DNA of 64,000 bases. Origin: Arthrobacter bambusae (lineage in GTDB: Bacteria > Actinomycetota > Actinomycetes > Actinomycetales > Micrococcaceae). Below are positions 44,374 to 53,600 of the stretch, one piece after another (position 1 is the first letter of the stretch; the number at the start of each line of letters is the position of its first letter). The DNA lies in contig NZ_JAUSSZ010000012.1 of assembly GCF_030812595.1 (NCBI RefSeq), positions 1 to 64,000 of the forward strand, written 5' to 3'. A model generated the notes under the pieces. It was not told the DNA's origin. It made no database searches and worked only from the letters and a program-made list of their open reading frames with translations. The position numbers were made by a program, and so were the translations under genes.

Positions 44374-45897
44374 CTAGCCGCGGAACGAGCGCAGGCGCGC
44401 GAGCGAGGAATCCTTACCCAGGATGACCATCGATTCGAACAGCGGCGGAGAGATTCGGCGACCGGAAATTGCCGTGCGCACGGGTCCGAACGCAAGGCGC
44501 GGCTTAATGCCAAGATCTTCCACCAAGGCCTGCTTGAGCGCTGTCTGGATGCTCTCTGCCGTCCAGTCCTCGAGGGGTTCCAGCGCAGCCAGCGCGGCGT
44601 CCAAAACCTCGGCCAGGTTCTCAGGGAGTCCCTTGCGTGCGTCGTCCGCGATGTCGATCTCGTCGTCGTTCTTGAACAGGAAGGCGAGCATCTCCGGAGC
44701 CTCGCCCAGCAGCGTGATCCTCTCCTGGACCAGCGGTGCGGCCTCGGCAAGGATCTCTTCCTGGCGCGGAGTCAGGATCTCCCCCACGAACCCTGCGGCA
44801 CGCAGGTACGGCACGAGCCGCTGACGGAAATCCTCCGGGGTGAGCATCCGCACGTGGGTGCCGTTGATGGCCTCGGCCTTCTTGATATCAAAGCGCGCCG
44901 GGTTGCCCAGGACATCGTGGATGTCGAAGTTTGCTACGAGCTGCTCCACGGTAAAGATGTCCTCGTCGGCGCTCAGGGACCAGCCCAGGAGGGACAGATA
45001 GTTGAGCAATCCTTCCCGAATGAAGCCGCGCTCACGGTGCAGGAACAGGCTGGATTCCGGGTCGCGCTTGGAAAGCTTCTTGTTGCCCTGCCCCATGACG
45101 TAGGGAAGGTGGCCGAACTCCGGCATGTACTCGGCCACGCCGATGGCGTAGAGGGCGCGGTAGAGGGCGATCTGCCGCGGGGTGGAGCTGAGCAGGTCTT
45201 CACCGCGGAGGACGTGGGTGATACCCATGAGTGCGTCGTCGACGGGGTTCACCAGCGTGTACAGCGGGGCTCCGTTGGCACGCACCACAGCGAAGTCGGG
45301 CACGGATCCCGCTTTGAACGTGATCTCCCCGCGCACAAGGTCGTTGAAGGTCAGGTCTTCGTCCGGCATACGCAGGCGCAAGACGGCATTGCGGCCCTCG
45401 GCCTTGTACTGGGCGAGCTGCTCCTCGGTGACGTGGCGGTCAAAGCCGTCGTAGCCAAGCTTTGGATCCCGGCCAGCGGCGCGGTGCCGTGCTTCGATCT
45501 CCTCGGGAGTCGAGTACGACTCGTAGATGTGACCGCCGGCTTTGAGCTTGGCGATGACGTCCTGGTAGATGTCGCTGCGCTGCGACTGGCGGTACGGTTC
45601 GTGCGGGCCGCCAACCTCGACGCCCTCGTCCCAGTCAATGCCGAGCCACTTCAGGGCGTCGAGCAATTGGTGGTAGCTTTCCTCGCTGTCGCGGGCCGTG
45701 TCGGTGTCCTCGATCCGGAAGATCAGTTTGCCGCCGGTGTGCCGCGCATAGGCCCAGTTGAACAGGGCCGTACGGATCAGCCCAACGTGCGGAGTTCCCG
45801 TGGGCGAGGGGCAGAACCGGACGCGGACCGGGGTTTCGGCGTTCACGGCGGGGATCGAAGACGAAGAGGAGGAGTTCGACGCAGCAACAGTAGTCAT
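44374..45897 (-). CDS. gltX: Glutamyl-tRNA synthetase
   Basis: Attaches glutamate to tRNA-Glu. The 507-residue class I enzyme has [19 protein letters not shown], with the HIGH-like tetrad at His37-Leu40, the KMSKS-like motif [10 protein letters not shown] near residue 265, and a C-terminal anticodon-binding region. The Ser-rich head ([12 protein letters not shown]) is variable. The ATG at 45897 is chosen because family sequence starts right after this tail; a longer frame has none. With no glnS in sight and tRNA-Gln nearby, it may also misacylate tRNA-Gln for the amidotransferase route. Confidence 0.96.
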   Translation of the reverse strand: MTTVAASNSSSSSSIPAVNAETPVRVRFCPSPTGTPHVGLIRTALFNWAYARHTGGKLIFRIEDTDTARDSEESYHQLLDALKWLGIDWDEGVEVGGPHEPYRQSQRSDIYQDVIAKLKAGGHIYESYSTPEEIEARHRAAGRDPKLGYDGFDRHVTEEQLAQYKAEGRNAVLRLRMPDEDLTFNDLVRGEITFKAGSVPDFAVVRANGAPLYTLVNPVDDALMGITHVLRGEDLLSSTPRQIALYRALYAIGVAEYMPEFGHLPYVMGQGNKKLSKRDPESSLFLHRERGFIREGLLNYLSLLGWSLSADEDIFTVEQLVANFDIHDVLGNPARFDIKKAEAINGTHVRMLTPEDFRQRLVPYLRAAGFVGEILTPRQEEILAEAAPLVQERITLLGEAPEMLAFLFKNDDEIDIADDARKGLPENLAEVLDAALAALEPLEDWTAESIQTALKQALVEDLGIKPRLAFGPVRTAISGRRISPPLFESMVILGKDSSLARLRSFRG

Positions 45898-45949
45898 AGT
45901 GGTTCCAACTTTACCGCGTGGAAATGGCCCGACTTCCCGCCTTGACGCG

Positions 45950-45989
45950 CGACGGCGGCCGCCCGCCAAAGGTGCGGGTGCCGCCGTCG
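45950..45989 (-). terminator. GC-rich hairpin after the FAH gene
   Basis: CGACGGCGGC pairs with GCCGCCGTCG, plus an inner GCCCGC/GCGGGT stem, 20 bases after the FAH-family stop and 50 bases before gltX. It is a plausible terminator of the FAH gene. Confidence 0.6.
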
Positions 45990-46008
45990 GACGTGCCGCG
46001 TTGGTTGC

Positions 46009-46785
46009 CTAGCGCCGGACTACCGGGTTGGACAAGCGGCCGATGCCTTCGATCTCGATCTCGTAGCGGTCGCCTTCCTGGACCAGGCCGACGCCGGCCG
46101 GAGTCCCGGTCATGATGACATCACCCGGAAGGAGGGTGAAGGCCTGCGACACGATCGATACCAGTTCCCGCACGCTGCGAATCATCTGGTTGGTGCTGCC
46201 GTCCTGGCGGAGTTCACCATTGAGCCAGCCCTTGATGGCCAGGTCCTCGGGGTCCAGTTCCGTCTCGATCCAGGGACCGAGCGGGGCGGAGGTGTCAAAG
46301 CCCTTGGCACGCGCCCACTGCAGGTCGGTTTTTTGGACGTCACGTGCCGTGAGGTCGTTTCCGCAGGTGTACCCGAAAATGACGTCGTCCACGCGGTCCT
46401 CGGGCACGTCTTTGCAGATGCGGCCGATCACCACGCAGAGTTCGGCTTCAAAGGAGACTTCCTCCGAGAACTCCGGCAACACGATGGGGTCGCCGGGACC
46501 GACGACGGCGGTGTTCGGCTTCAGGAAGAGGAGCGGATGCTGCGGGACCTCGTTGCCCAGTTCGCGGGCATGCTCGGCAAAGTTGCGTCCGACGCCGATC
46601 ACCTTGCTGCGCGGAATGATCGGTGCCAGGAGGCGCACGTCTTCGAGCTTGTGACGGACCGAGGTCCGCTCGACGCCGTTGAAGAAGGGGTCGCCGTGGA
46701 TGACAGTGATGACCTCACTGCCTGGCTCACCTTCGACGACGCCGTAGACGGGATCAGAATCAACAACAAACCGGGCGATACGCAT
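46009..46785 (-). CDS. Fumarylacetoacetate hydrolase family protein
   Basis: A 258-residue FAH-family hydrolase/isomerase/decarboxylase. Metal ligands are visible: Glu pair in SFEAELCVVIG and the Asp in GYTCGNDLTARDVQ. VIGVGRNFAEHARELG and GDVIMTGTPAGVG are the other signatures. Related enzymes act in tyrosine and homoprotocatechuate breakdown or as oxaloacetate decarboxylases (FAHD1-like). It lies beside gltX, as in M. tuberculosis (Rv2993c). No strong ribosome-binding site precedes the ATG. Confidence 0.93.
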   Translation of the reverse strand: MRIARFVVDSDPVYGVVEGEPGSEVITVIHGDPFFNGVERTSVRHKLEDVRLLAPIIPRSKVIGVGRNFAEHARELGNEVPQHPLLFLKPNTAVVGPGDPIVLPEFSEEVSFEAELCVVIGRICKDVPEDRVDDVIFGYTCGNDLTARDVQKTDLQWARAKGFDTSAPLGPWIETELDPEDLAIKGWLNGELRQDGSTNQMIRSVRELVSIVSQAFTLLPGDVIMTGTPAGVGLVQEGDRYEIEIEGIGRLSNPVVRR

Positions 46786-46840
46786 GGTTTCTAGCGTACC
46801 GTCCGCGGGCGGCCACTCTGCGCGCTGCGGGAGGTGTCTG

Positions 46841-47623
46841 CTAGCTGCGCAAAAAGTCCAATTGCGCCGCTACCGAAGTTTCGGCTGCCCACCGCACGGA
46901 GGGATCGACGTCGGGGTACACCGCGTCGGTGACGGCCTCGACCTCGGCTTGGGCCCCGAGCCGCGCCAAGGCTTCACGGATCTGATTCAAGCGCATCTCC
47001 CTGTGCGCCCGGTATTCGCGGCACACGGCGTCTACAGCAGGCAGGACCGGTCCGTGCGCGGGCAATAGCGTTGCCGGCCCAAGCCCTTCGAGCGTGTCGA
47101 GGCTGGAAAGGTAGTCCCCCAACCTTCCGTCGGGATAGTCCAGGACTGTGGTGCCGCGTCCCAGGATGGTATCGCCCGTCAGCACGGAGCCATCCGGTCC
47201 GTCGTCGGGCAAGTGGAAGCAGACTGAGTCCGAGGTATGGCCCGGTGTGGCCAGCACACGGATCTCCACGCCTGCAGCCCGGATGACCTCGCCGCCGCGC
47301 AACGGTTCACCTCCGTGGCAGTGCTCCGGATCCGCCGCGCGGACGGGCGCGCCAGTGAGTTCGTGGAAGCGCGCAGACGCCTCGGAGTGGTCCTTGTGGC
47401 GATGCGTGACGAGAACGAGCTCCACCGTTCCCGCAGCGGCCAAGGAAGCGAGGTGTGATTCGTCGAGCGGTCCGGGATCGACCACGACGACCCCTGCGGA
47501 GTCCGGAGCGGCAATGACGTAGGAGTTTGTGCCGTCGAGGCTCATCGGACCCGGGTTGGGCGCCAGCCGCGAGCGGGTGAGGGGACTGCTGTCCTGGAAC
47601 GAGGCGTCACTGACCGTATTCAC
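46841..47623 (-). CDS. MBL-fold metallohydrolase
   Basis: A 261-residue metallo-beta-lactamase-fold hydrolase of the LACTB2/glyoxalase II-like group. The zinc site reads THRHKDHSEA (HxHxDH), with GHTSDSVCFHLP and LTGDTILGRGTT supplying further ligands and a late His in LLPAHGPV. A C-terminal winged-helix-like segment (CREYRAHREMRLNQIREAL) suggests RNA or nucleic-acid contact, as in LACTB2. The GTG at 47623 has GGAG close by. It is about 55 bases upstream of the FAH gene. Confidence 0.9.
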   Translation of the reverse strand: MNTVSDASFQDSSPLTRSRLAPNPGPMSLDGTNSYVIAAPDSAGVVVVDPGPLDESHLASLAAAGTVELVLVTHRHKDHSEASARFHELTGAPVRAADPEHCHGGEPLRGGEVIRAAGVEIRVLATPGHTSDSVCFHLPDDGPDGSVLTGDTILGRGTTVLDYPDGRLGDYLSSLDTLEGLGPATLLPAHGPVLPAVDAVCREYRAHREMRLNQIREALARLGAQAEVEAVTDAVYPDVDPSVRWAAETSVAAQLDFLRS

Positions 47624-47778
47624 TTCTCCATCTTGGCACACCCCACGGGCGGGACCCGGGAACGGGGAGCCCGTTGCCAAAAGGCCTGCGCGGCGCACGA
47701 CGTAGCATGGTGCCAGGAACCGGAACGGACGTGTGGAGAGTTGCGGAGGAGGGGGTCGAGTTGCTGGGGAGTCGCAGG

Positions 47779-48468
47779 ATGGGAAACAGGCCTCCTTGGC
47801 GGTCGACGGCGATCGCCACCGCCTGCCTTTGCGTCCTTGCCGTCCTCAATGCCTGTTCCTGGGACACCGGCCCCCGGCCCGGCGCGGCCACGCCCACGCC
47901 CACCGTGGTGATCATAGGAGACTCCCTCAGCACGGGACACGGCACCTCCCCCGCCGATGCCTGGCCCAACTTGGTGGAGAACGACCCCGGCTTTCAAAGG
48001 TTCCAAGCGCGAATCGTCAACGCCGCGCAGGATGGCAGCGGCTATGTCAGTGTTGGCAACAACGGATCGACCTTCGGTTCGCAAGTGGACACAGCAGTAA
48101 CCGACGGGACCCGTTTGGCTTTGTTCTTTGGTTCCGAAAATGACATGGGAACCAGCCCCGGAGAAACCGAGGCTGCGGCCGCACGGGCATTTGCCTCAGT
48201 CAAGCTCCGCGCTCCCCACGCCCAGATAGTGGTGGTCGGCCCGCCGTCGTACACGGGCACACCCGAGGCGGAAAGGCTCAACATCCGGGACCAGGACAAG
48301 GCCGCTGCCCTGAAGGCCGGTGCCGAGTTCGTGGATCCGATCGATCTCGGCTGGATCATGGACGATGCCGCGGACCTCATCGGTCCTGACGGCGACCACC
48401 CGTCGGCCGCGGGCCAGCAGTACCTGAAGGCCAAGATGGAAGCACTCATCGAAGCCCGGATCCAGTAA
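47779..48468 (+). CDS. SGNH/GDSL-type hydrolase lipoprotein
   Basis: A 229-residue exported lipoprotein with a hydrophobic segment (about 10-25) and the lipobox LNAC with Cys26. The SGNH blocks are present: block I IIGDSLSTGHG with the nucleophile Ser, GSEND as the block III variant, and DGDHPSAAGQ with the catalytic Asp and His. This group includes acetyl-xylan esterases, lipases and peptidoglycan or polysaccharide O-acetylesterases. The ATG has GGGGAG upstream; a TTG 18 bases earlier also has a strong site (GGAGGAGGGGG). It is divergent from the MBL gene. Confidence 0.85.
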   Translation: MGNRPPWRSTAIATACLCVLAVLNACSWDTGPRPGAATPTPTVVIIGDSLSTGHGTSPADAWPNLVENDPGFQRFQARIVNAAQDGSGYVSVGNNGSTFGSQVDTAVTDGTRLALFFGSENDMGTSPGETEAAAARAFASVKLRAPHAQIVVVGPPSYTGTPEAERLNIRDQDKAAALKAGAEFVDPIDLGWIMDDAADLIGPDGDHPSAAGQQYLKAKMEALIEARIQ

Positions 48469-48521
48469 AGGACCGCCCCGGAAACACCCCCGACCGCGTT
48501 TTAACGAACCGCGTTTAACGA

Positions 48522-48560
48522 CGACGGCGACCCGCCCACCGCAGTGGGAGGCCGCCGTCG
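48522..48560. terminator. Hairpin between the SGNH gene and ilvE
   Basis: A stem with CGACGGCG paired to CGCCGTCG, plus an inner CCCAC/GTGGG stem, between two convergent genes. It is likely to end both transcripts. Confidence 0.65.
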
Positions 48561-48576
48561 GGCGCCCTGTTGGACC

Positions 48577-49689
48577 CTAGGCCAGGCGGGTGAGCCAGCC
48601 GTGCTTGTCCTCGACCGCTCCGGTCTGGATGCCGAGCAACTGCTGGCGGATGGCCATGGTGGTTTCGCCTGCCTTGGCGTCCTCGGAGCCAATGAACTCG
48701 GTCTTGTCCTTGAGGACCCCGATGGGGGTGATGACTGCCGCGGTTCCGCAAGCGAAAACCTCCGCGATTTCGCCGGATGCCACGCCGTCGCGCCATTCAG
48801 CGAGTGTGATCTTGCGCTCGGAGACCTCGCGGCCCATGTCCTTGGCCAGTTGGATGATGGAGGAGCGGGTCACGCCTTCGAGGATGGTTCCGGTGAGCGC
48901 GGGAGTGGCGAGCGAGCCGTCCTTCATGACGAAGAAGACGTTCATGCCGCCCAGTTCCTCGACGGCGTCGTCGTTGAACTGATCCAGGAAAAGGACCTGC
49001 TTGCAGCCATTTTCCTCGGCCTCCATCTGCGCGATCAGCGAAGCCGCGTAGTTTCCGCCGCACTTGGCCGCACCAGTGCCGCCACGGCCTGCCCGGGCAT
49101 ACTCCCGCGAGATCCAGATGGATACCGGCTTGAGTTCGCCGCCGAAGTAGTTGCCGGCCGGGGATGCGATCACCCTGAAAGACACCTCGCGCGCTGCGCG
49201 GACACCCAGGAACGCCTCCGTGGCGATCATGAACGGACGCAAGTACAGGGATTCGCCGTCTCCGGACGGAACCCATTCCTTGTCAGCTTGCACGAGTTCG
49301 CGGATGGCGCCGAGGAAGTATTCCTCCGGCAGTTCCGGGAGTGCCAAGCGGCGGGCCGACTTGTTCAGGCGGGCGGCGTTGGCCTCCGGGCGGAAGGTCC
49401 AAACGGAGCCGTCAGCGTGGCGGTACGCTTTGAGGCCTTCGAAGATCTCCTGGCCGTAGTGCAGAACTGCCGCGGACGGGTCCAGTGAGATAGGTCCGTA
49501 GGCCTCGACACGGGCATTGTGCCAACCGCCCTTGCCCTCGGAGTCAACGCTGTAGTCGACAATAACGGTGTTGTCGGTGAAGTAGTCGCCAAATCCCGGG
49601 TTTGCCAGGATCGCTGCACGCTCCTCAGCAGACTTCGGGGTCTCCGAGAGCTGCTGGCTGAATTCGACGCCGTGGGCAGTCTGAGTCAT
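48577..49689 (-). CDS. ilvE: Branched-chain-amino-acid aminotransferase
   Basis: Last step of leucine, isoleucine and valine synthesis. The 370-residue fold-type IV PLP enzyme has HYGQEIFEGLKAYRHADG, FRPEANAARLNKSARRL, the Schiff-base Lys209 in GTGAAKCGGNYAAS, and GMNVFFVMKDG. The ATG follows an ideal GGAGG. It is alone between leuB and the convergent SGNH gene, so it has its own promoter or read-through from leuB; none is clear. Confidence 0.96.
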   Translation of the reverse strand: MTQTAHGVEFSQQLSETPKSAEERAAILANPGFGDYFTDNTVIVDYSVDSEGKGGWHNARVEAYGPISLDPSAAVLHYGQEIFEGLKAYRHADGSVWTFRPEANAARLNKSARRLALPELPEEYFLGAIRELVQADKEWVPSGDGESLYLRPFMIATEAFLGVRAAREVSFRVIASPAGNYFGGELKPVSIWISREYARAGRGGTGAAKCGGNYAASLIAQMEAEENGCKQVLFLDQFNDDAVEELGGMNVFFVMKDGSLATPALTGTILEGVTRSSIIQLAKDMGREVSERKITLAEWRDGVASGEIAEVFACGTAAVITPIGVLKDKTEFIGSEDAKAGETTMAIRQQLLGIQTGAVEDKHGWLTRLA

Positions 49690-49824
49690 GTTTCCTCCAG
49701 TCGGCTACCAGGCAGAGCGAACCATCTCGTGGAGGATATGGTTCAGCGACGGACCACGGCAGCAGGTAAATAATCCAAGTAAAGCTTACGCCCGGGTACG
49801 GGGCCTAAAGTGCCAGCACAGGGG

Positions 49825-50889
49825 CTAAAGTGCGGCCGCGATGGCGTCGCCGATGGCCGCGGTGCTGCGGCTCTCGCCAGTGCGGCCTTCGATGTCGGCG
49901 ACGACGGCGGCTTCGATCCTGCGCGCGGCGGCGGTGTAGCCGAGGTGGTCCAGCAACAGGGCGGCCGACAGGATGGCGGCGGTCGGGTCCGCTTTCTGCT
50001 GGCCTGCGATATCCGGGGCGGAGCCGTGGACGGGTTCGAACATTGAGGGCGCCGTGCGGTCCATGTTGATATTGCCCGAGGCCGCCAGTCCGATTCCGCC
50101 GGTGATGGCCGCGGCAAGGTCGGTGATGATGTCTCCGAAGAGGTTGTCGGTGACAATCACGTCAAAGCGGGAGGGGTCGGTGACCATGAAGATGGTCGCA
50201 GCGTCGATGTGCAGGTAGTCGTGTGTGACCTCGGGGAATTCCTTGGCCACGGCCTCGACGGTGCGCTTCCACAAGTGGCCTGCGAAGACCAGGACGTTGT
50301 GTTTGTGGACCAGGGTGACATGCTTGCGAGGACGCTCGCTGGCACGGCGGAAGGCGTCCCGGACAACCCGCTCGACTCCGTGGGCAGTGTTGAGCGACAC
50401 CTCTGTGGCCACCTCATGGGGGGTCCCTCCGCGCAGCGTGCCCCCGTTGCCGACGTACGGACCCTCGGTTCCTTCGCGGACCACGATGAAGTCGATGCTG
50501 CCGGGATTGGCCAGCGGGCTGCCCACCGTGCCATAGAGCCGCGACGGGCGCAGGTTCACGAAGTGGTCGAGGCTGAAGCGGAGCTTGAGCAGCATTTCGC
50601 GTTCGATGATGCCGGAAGGAATGCGGGTGTCCCCCGGGGCCGCGCCGACGGCGCCGAACAGGATGGCGTCGCGGGTGCGCAGATCGGCCAAGACCTCGTC
50701 CGGGAGGGTCTCACCGGTCTCCAGCCAGTGCTGGGCTCCGAGCTTGTACTCGGTCTGCTCCAAGGTGACGCCTTCTTCGGCGACAACCTTGTCCAGGACC
50801 TTGAGGGCTTCGGCAATGACTTCGGGGCCGATACCGTCGCCGGGAATGACAGCCAGGTTGATCGTTGCGGCGGTTTGCGTTGCGCTCAT
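49825..50889 (-). CDS. leuB: 3-isopropylmalate dehydrogenase
   Basis: Oxidative decarboxylation of 3-isopropylmalate in leucine synthesis. The 354-residue protein has [13 protein letters not shown], the [13 protein letters not shown] substrate loop, [13 protein letters not shown], and the conserved [15 protein letters not shown] with Asp ligands and [14 protein letters not shown] chose the ATG at 50889, which gives [14 protein letters not shown]; upstream ATGs (50910, 50916) lie in frame without family sequence. There is no good ribosome-binding site. A repeat-rich intergenic region lies upstream towards metG. Confidence 0.95.
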   Translation of the reverse strand: MSATQTAATINLAVIPGDGIGPEVIAEALKVLDKVVAEEGVTLEQTEYKLGAQHWLETGETLPDEVLADLRTRDAILFGAVGAAPGDTRIPSGIIEREMLLKLRFSLDHFVNLRPSRLYGTVGSPLANPGSIDFIVVREGTEGPYVGNGGTLRGGTPHEVATEVSLNTAHGVERVVRDAFRRASERPRKHVTLVHKHNVLVFAGHLWKRTVEAVAKEFPEVTHDYLHIDAATIFMVTDPSRFDVIVTDNLFGDIITDLAAAITGGIGLAASGNINMDRTAPSMFEPVHGSAPDIAGQQKADPTAAILSAALLLDHLGYTAAARRIEAAVVADIEGRTGESRSTAAIGDAIAAAL

Positions 50890-50993
50890 GTTTTCAGACT
50901 GCCAATCCATCCACATTCTGGTCAAAATCGTCTCACCAATCGAGATGCCCAGCACTCCCCCGCCGACCCTCACACTCACATATAGGGCATTTT

Positions 50994-51031
50994 CCGTCGA
51001 TCCCCGCTCACATATGAGTGGGAAACGACGG
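50994..51031. repeat. Imperfect hairpin in the metG-leuB gap
   Basis: A 38-base imperfect inverted repeat centred on CATATG, with arms of 17 bases (CCGTCGATCCCCGCTCA and its near-complement, three differences). It belongs to a 318-base gene-free gap (50890-51207) together with the features at 51032 and 51102. Confidence 0.75.
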
Positions 51032-51079
51032 ACGCTCCTTCAGATCCGCGCGGCTGGCCGAGCGGATCTGAAGGAGCGT
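51032..51079. repeat. Perfect 18-bp stem hairpin in the metG-leuB gap
   Basis: A perfect 18-bp inverted repeat (ACGCTCCTTCAGATCCGC) with a 12-base loop, directly after the first hairpin. There is no T-run; it could end metG transcripts, stabilise RNA or be part of a mobile repetitive element. Confidence 0.85.
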
Positions 51080-51101
51080 TTGCGTCAGGCACCAGATATG
51101 C

Positions 51102-51197
51102 GACCGGGCGTCCGCCTAAAGCGCGACTTAGGTGACCGGGCATCCGCCCGAAACACGACATAAGTGACCGGGCGTCCGCCTAAAGCGCGACTTAGGT
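51102..51197. repeat. Three tandem 32-bp repeats
   Basis: Units at 51102-51133, 51134-51165 and 51166-51197 with consensus starting GACCGGGCGTCCGCC. Units one and three are identical; unit two differs at several positions. A fourth partial copy (GAGCGGGCG) runs to the metG stop. This is not a CRISPR, since units abut without spacers. Confidence 0.9.
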
Positions 51198-51207
51198 GAG
51201 CGGGCGC

Positions 51208-52767
51208 CTAGGACTCGGCGGGCTCCTCGTAACGCGGGAAGACCGGGGCCGGGGCCGGAAGCTCGGTGCCGGGGACGATCGGCGCAGCGATGGCGGCGAA
51301 CTGGCGGGCCTCGCCTTCCGGCTGTCCCAGCACCTCAAGCAGTTTGGCGGCCGACGTCGGCATGACCGGCTGGACAAGGATCGCCACGATCCGGACAACT
51401 TCCAGCGTGACGTACAGGACCGTGTTCATGCGCTCGATGTCGGTCTTGCGGAGAACCCACGGGGCCTGCTCGGCGAAGTACGCATTGGTGTCGCCCAATA
51501 CAGCCCAGATCGCTTCGAGGGCACGGCTGAATTCCTGCTTCTCGAAAGCGGCGCGTGCCACGTCCAGCAGTCCGCCGGCCTGGGCCAGCAGCGCGGAGTC
51601 CGCGGCCGAGAAATCGCCGGGTACCGGCACCTTGCCTTCACAGTTCTTGGCCACCATGGACAGCGAACGCTGGGCCAGGTTGCCGAAGTTGTTGGCGAGG
51701 TCGGCGTTCATTCGGCCTACGATCGCCTCGTGGTTGTAGCTGCCGTCGGCACCGAAGGGCACTTCGCGGAGGAAGAAGAATCGCACTTGGTCCAGGCCGT
51801 ACTGCTCCACGAAGTCCTTGGGCGCCACCACGTTGCCGAGGGACTTGGACATCTTGACGCCATTGTTGGTCAGGAAGCCATGGATCATGATGCGCTTCGG
51901 CAGTTCCAGGCCGGCGCTCATCAGGAAGGCGGGCCAGAAAATCGCATGGAAACGGGAAATGTCCTTGCCAATGACGTGGACGTCCGCGGGCCAGAACTTA
52001 CGGAACGCCTCCGATTCGGCATCCGGGTAGCCTACCCCCGTCAGGTAATTCGTCAGGGCGTCAACCCACACGTACATGACGTGCTTGTCGTTCCCCGGCA
52101 CCGGAACGCCCCAGTCGAATGTCGTCCGGCTGATGGACAGGTCCTGCAGGCCCTGCTTGACGAAGCTGATGACCTCGTTGAAGCGGTACTGGGGCGCGCC
52201 GAATTCAGGCTGCTCCTCGTACAGCGCCAGCAACCTGTCCTGGTAGGCGGACAAGCGGAAGAAGTAGCTCTCCTCGGCGGTCCAGGTCACTTCGGTGTCT
52301 GTACCGAGGGAGTAGCGGACGCCGTCGTCCTTCAGTACGGTCTCGTCCTCGGTGTAGTACGCCTCATCGCGTACCGAGTACCAGCCCTCGTACTTGGACA
52401 GGTAAATGTCCCCCTTGGCTTCCATCTTCTTCCAGATGGCCTGGGAAGCCGCGTAGTGGTCAGCGTCCGTGGTTCGGATGAAGCGGTCGTAGGAGATGCC
52501 CAAAGCAGCGTGGGCTGCCTTGTAGATGTCGGCATTCCGGTCCACGAGTTCCTTGGGCGTGATGCCTTCCTTGTCCGCAGCCTGGGCAATCTTCATGCCG
52601 TGCTCGTCCGTCCCGGTCAGGAACATCACGTCGTAGCCATCGAGGCGCTTGAACCTGGCCATCGCATCGGTGGCGATGTACTCGTAGGCATGCCCGATAT
52701 GCGGCTCGCCGTTCGGGTAGGTGATGGCGGTGGTGATGTAGAACGGGGGTTTATCTGGAGACGTCAC
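51208..52767 (-). CDS. metG: Methionyl-tRNA synthetase
   Basis: Charges initiator and elongator tRNA-Met. The 519-residue class I enzyme has the HIGH motif PHIGH (His23-His26), the motif VKMSKSLGN near residue 300 and the anticodon-binding helical domain. It lacks the CxxC zinc knuckle and the C-terminal tRNA-binding extension, so it is the compact MetG2-like type seen in mycobacteria. GTG start with AGAAGG upstream. Its stop codon directly borders a tandem repeat array. Confidence 0.96.
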   Translation of the reverse strand: MTSPDKPPFYITTAITYPNGEPHIGHAYEYIATDAMARFKRLDGYDVMFLTGTDEHGMKIAQAADKEGITPKELVDRNADIYKAAHAALGISYDRFIRTTDADHYAASQAIWKKMEAKGDIYLSKYEGWYSVRDEAYYTEDETVLKDDGVRYSLGTDTEVTWTAEESYFFRLSAYQDRLLALYEEQPEFGAPQYRFNEVISFVKQGLQDLSISRTTFDWGVPVPGNDKHVMYVWVDALTNYLTGVGYPDAESEAFRKFWPADVHVIGKDISRFHAIFWPAFLMSAGLELPKRIMIHGFLTNNGVKMSKSLGNVVAPKDFVEQYGLDQVRFFFLREVPFGADGSYNHEAIVGRMNADLANNFGNLAQRSLSMVAKNCEGKVPVPGDFSAADSALLAQAGGLLDVARAAFEKQEFSRALEAIWAVLGDTNAYFAEQAPWVLRKTDIERMNTVLYVTLEVVRIVAILVQPVMPTSAAKLLEVLGQPEGEARQFAAIAAPIVPGTELPAPAPVFPRYEEPAES

Positions 52768-52800
52768 TCTACGAAGTTACCTTCTCTTGGAGATGGAAGA

Positions 52801-52831
52801 CCGGACCGGCCGCATGTGACGGCCGGTCCGG
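52801..52831 (-). terminator. Hairpin after the ABC transporter operon
   Basis: An 11-bp perfect stem, CCGGACCGGCC, with a 9-base loop. It lies 14 bases after the stop of the ATPase gene and upstream of metG. Likely terminator of the FtsX/ATPase operon. Confidence 0.75.
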
Positions 52832-52844
52832 AGGGCATCGGTTA

Positions 52845-53600
52845 CTAGTTCAATTCGGTCAGCGTATCGCTGAGCCTGACAAGCTCGTGGTCGTGCGACG
52901 CCACCAGCACGGCGATCCCGTCATTGGTGGTGTCCTTCAGGATGCTGATGATGCGGTTTGCCGAGGCACGGTCCAGGCTGGCTGTCGGCTCGTCCACCAC
53001 CAGGACCCGGGTGCCCAGGATCAGCGCCCGGGCGATCGCGACACGCTGGCGCTCACCGCCGGAGAGCTGCGCCGGACGATGGCGCATCCGCCGGCCCAGG
53101 CCCACCAAGTCCAGCAAGTCCTTGGCCATTTCGGTGCGCTGCTCCACCTCGCCGTCGGGAACGGCCGGCAACAGCACGTTCTCCAGAGCGCTCATGCCGT
53201 CGATCAAGGCGCCGCCCTGGTCCACGTAGCCGATGAGGGCGCGGCGGCGGTCGGCGATCTCGTCGTCGCCCATTTTCTCGAGGGAGTCGCCTTCCCAGAG
53301 GACACGGCCCGACGTCGGAAGCGTGAGTCCCGCTCCCACGGTCAAAATGCTGGTCTTGCCTGAGCCGCTCCGCCCGGCGACGCAGTGCATCTCACCGGCG
53401 TGCAAGCTCAGGTTGAAGTCCTCGACGACGGTGACCGGCTCGGCGCCTCCCTTGTCGCCGCCGTAGCGGATGGTGATGTTGCTCAACTGCAGGGGCATGC
53501 CGTGATCCGTAGCCCGCACAATGGTGTTGGCACGGGTCTGGAACGACTCGTCGGTGGATTCCGTGGTCGCGGTCAGATCGGGTTTGAGATTGTCAGTCAT
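52845..53600 (-). CDS. ABC transporter ATP-binding protein, LolD/MacB-like
   Basis: A 251-residue ATPase of the LolD/FtsE/MacB class (HisP-like core about residues 34-250). It has Walker A GRSGSGKTS, the Q-loop GYVDQGGALI, the signature LSGGERQRVAIARAL, Walker B VLVVDEPTASLD and the H-loop SHDHEL. An N-terminal Thr/Glu-rich tail precedes it. The ATG overlaps the permease stop as ATGA, so translation is coupled. With the large permease it probably forms a mechanotransmission-type or lipoprotein/peptide exporter; the substrate is unknown. Confidence 0.92.
   Translation of the reverse strand: MTDNLKPDLTATTESTDESFQTRANTIVRATDHGMPLQLSNITIRYGGDKGGAEPVTVVEDFNLSLHAGEMHCVAGRSGSGKTSILTVGAGLTLPTSGRVLWEGDSLEKMGDDEIADRRRALIGYVDQGGALIDGMSALENVLLPAVPDGEVEQRTEMAKDLLDLVGLGRRMRHRPAQLSGGERQRVAIARALILGTRVLVVDEPTASLDRASANRIISILKDTTNDGIAVLVASHDHELVRLSDTLTELN

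Noticed and set aside
51102..51197. Short repeats that might be a CRISPR array
   Set aside because: The 32-bp units abut each other with no unique spacers, and no cas genes are in the window.
51196..52848. 550-codon open frame on the plus strand over metG
   Set aside because: Antisense shadow; HIGH and KMSKS motifs show that the minus frame is real.
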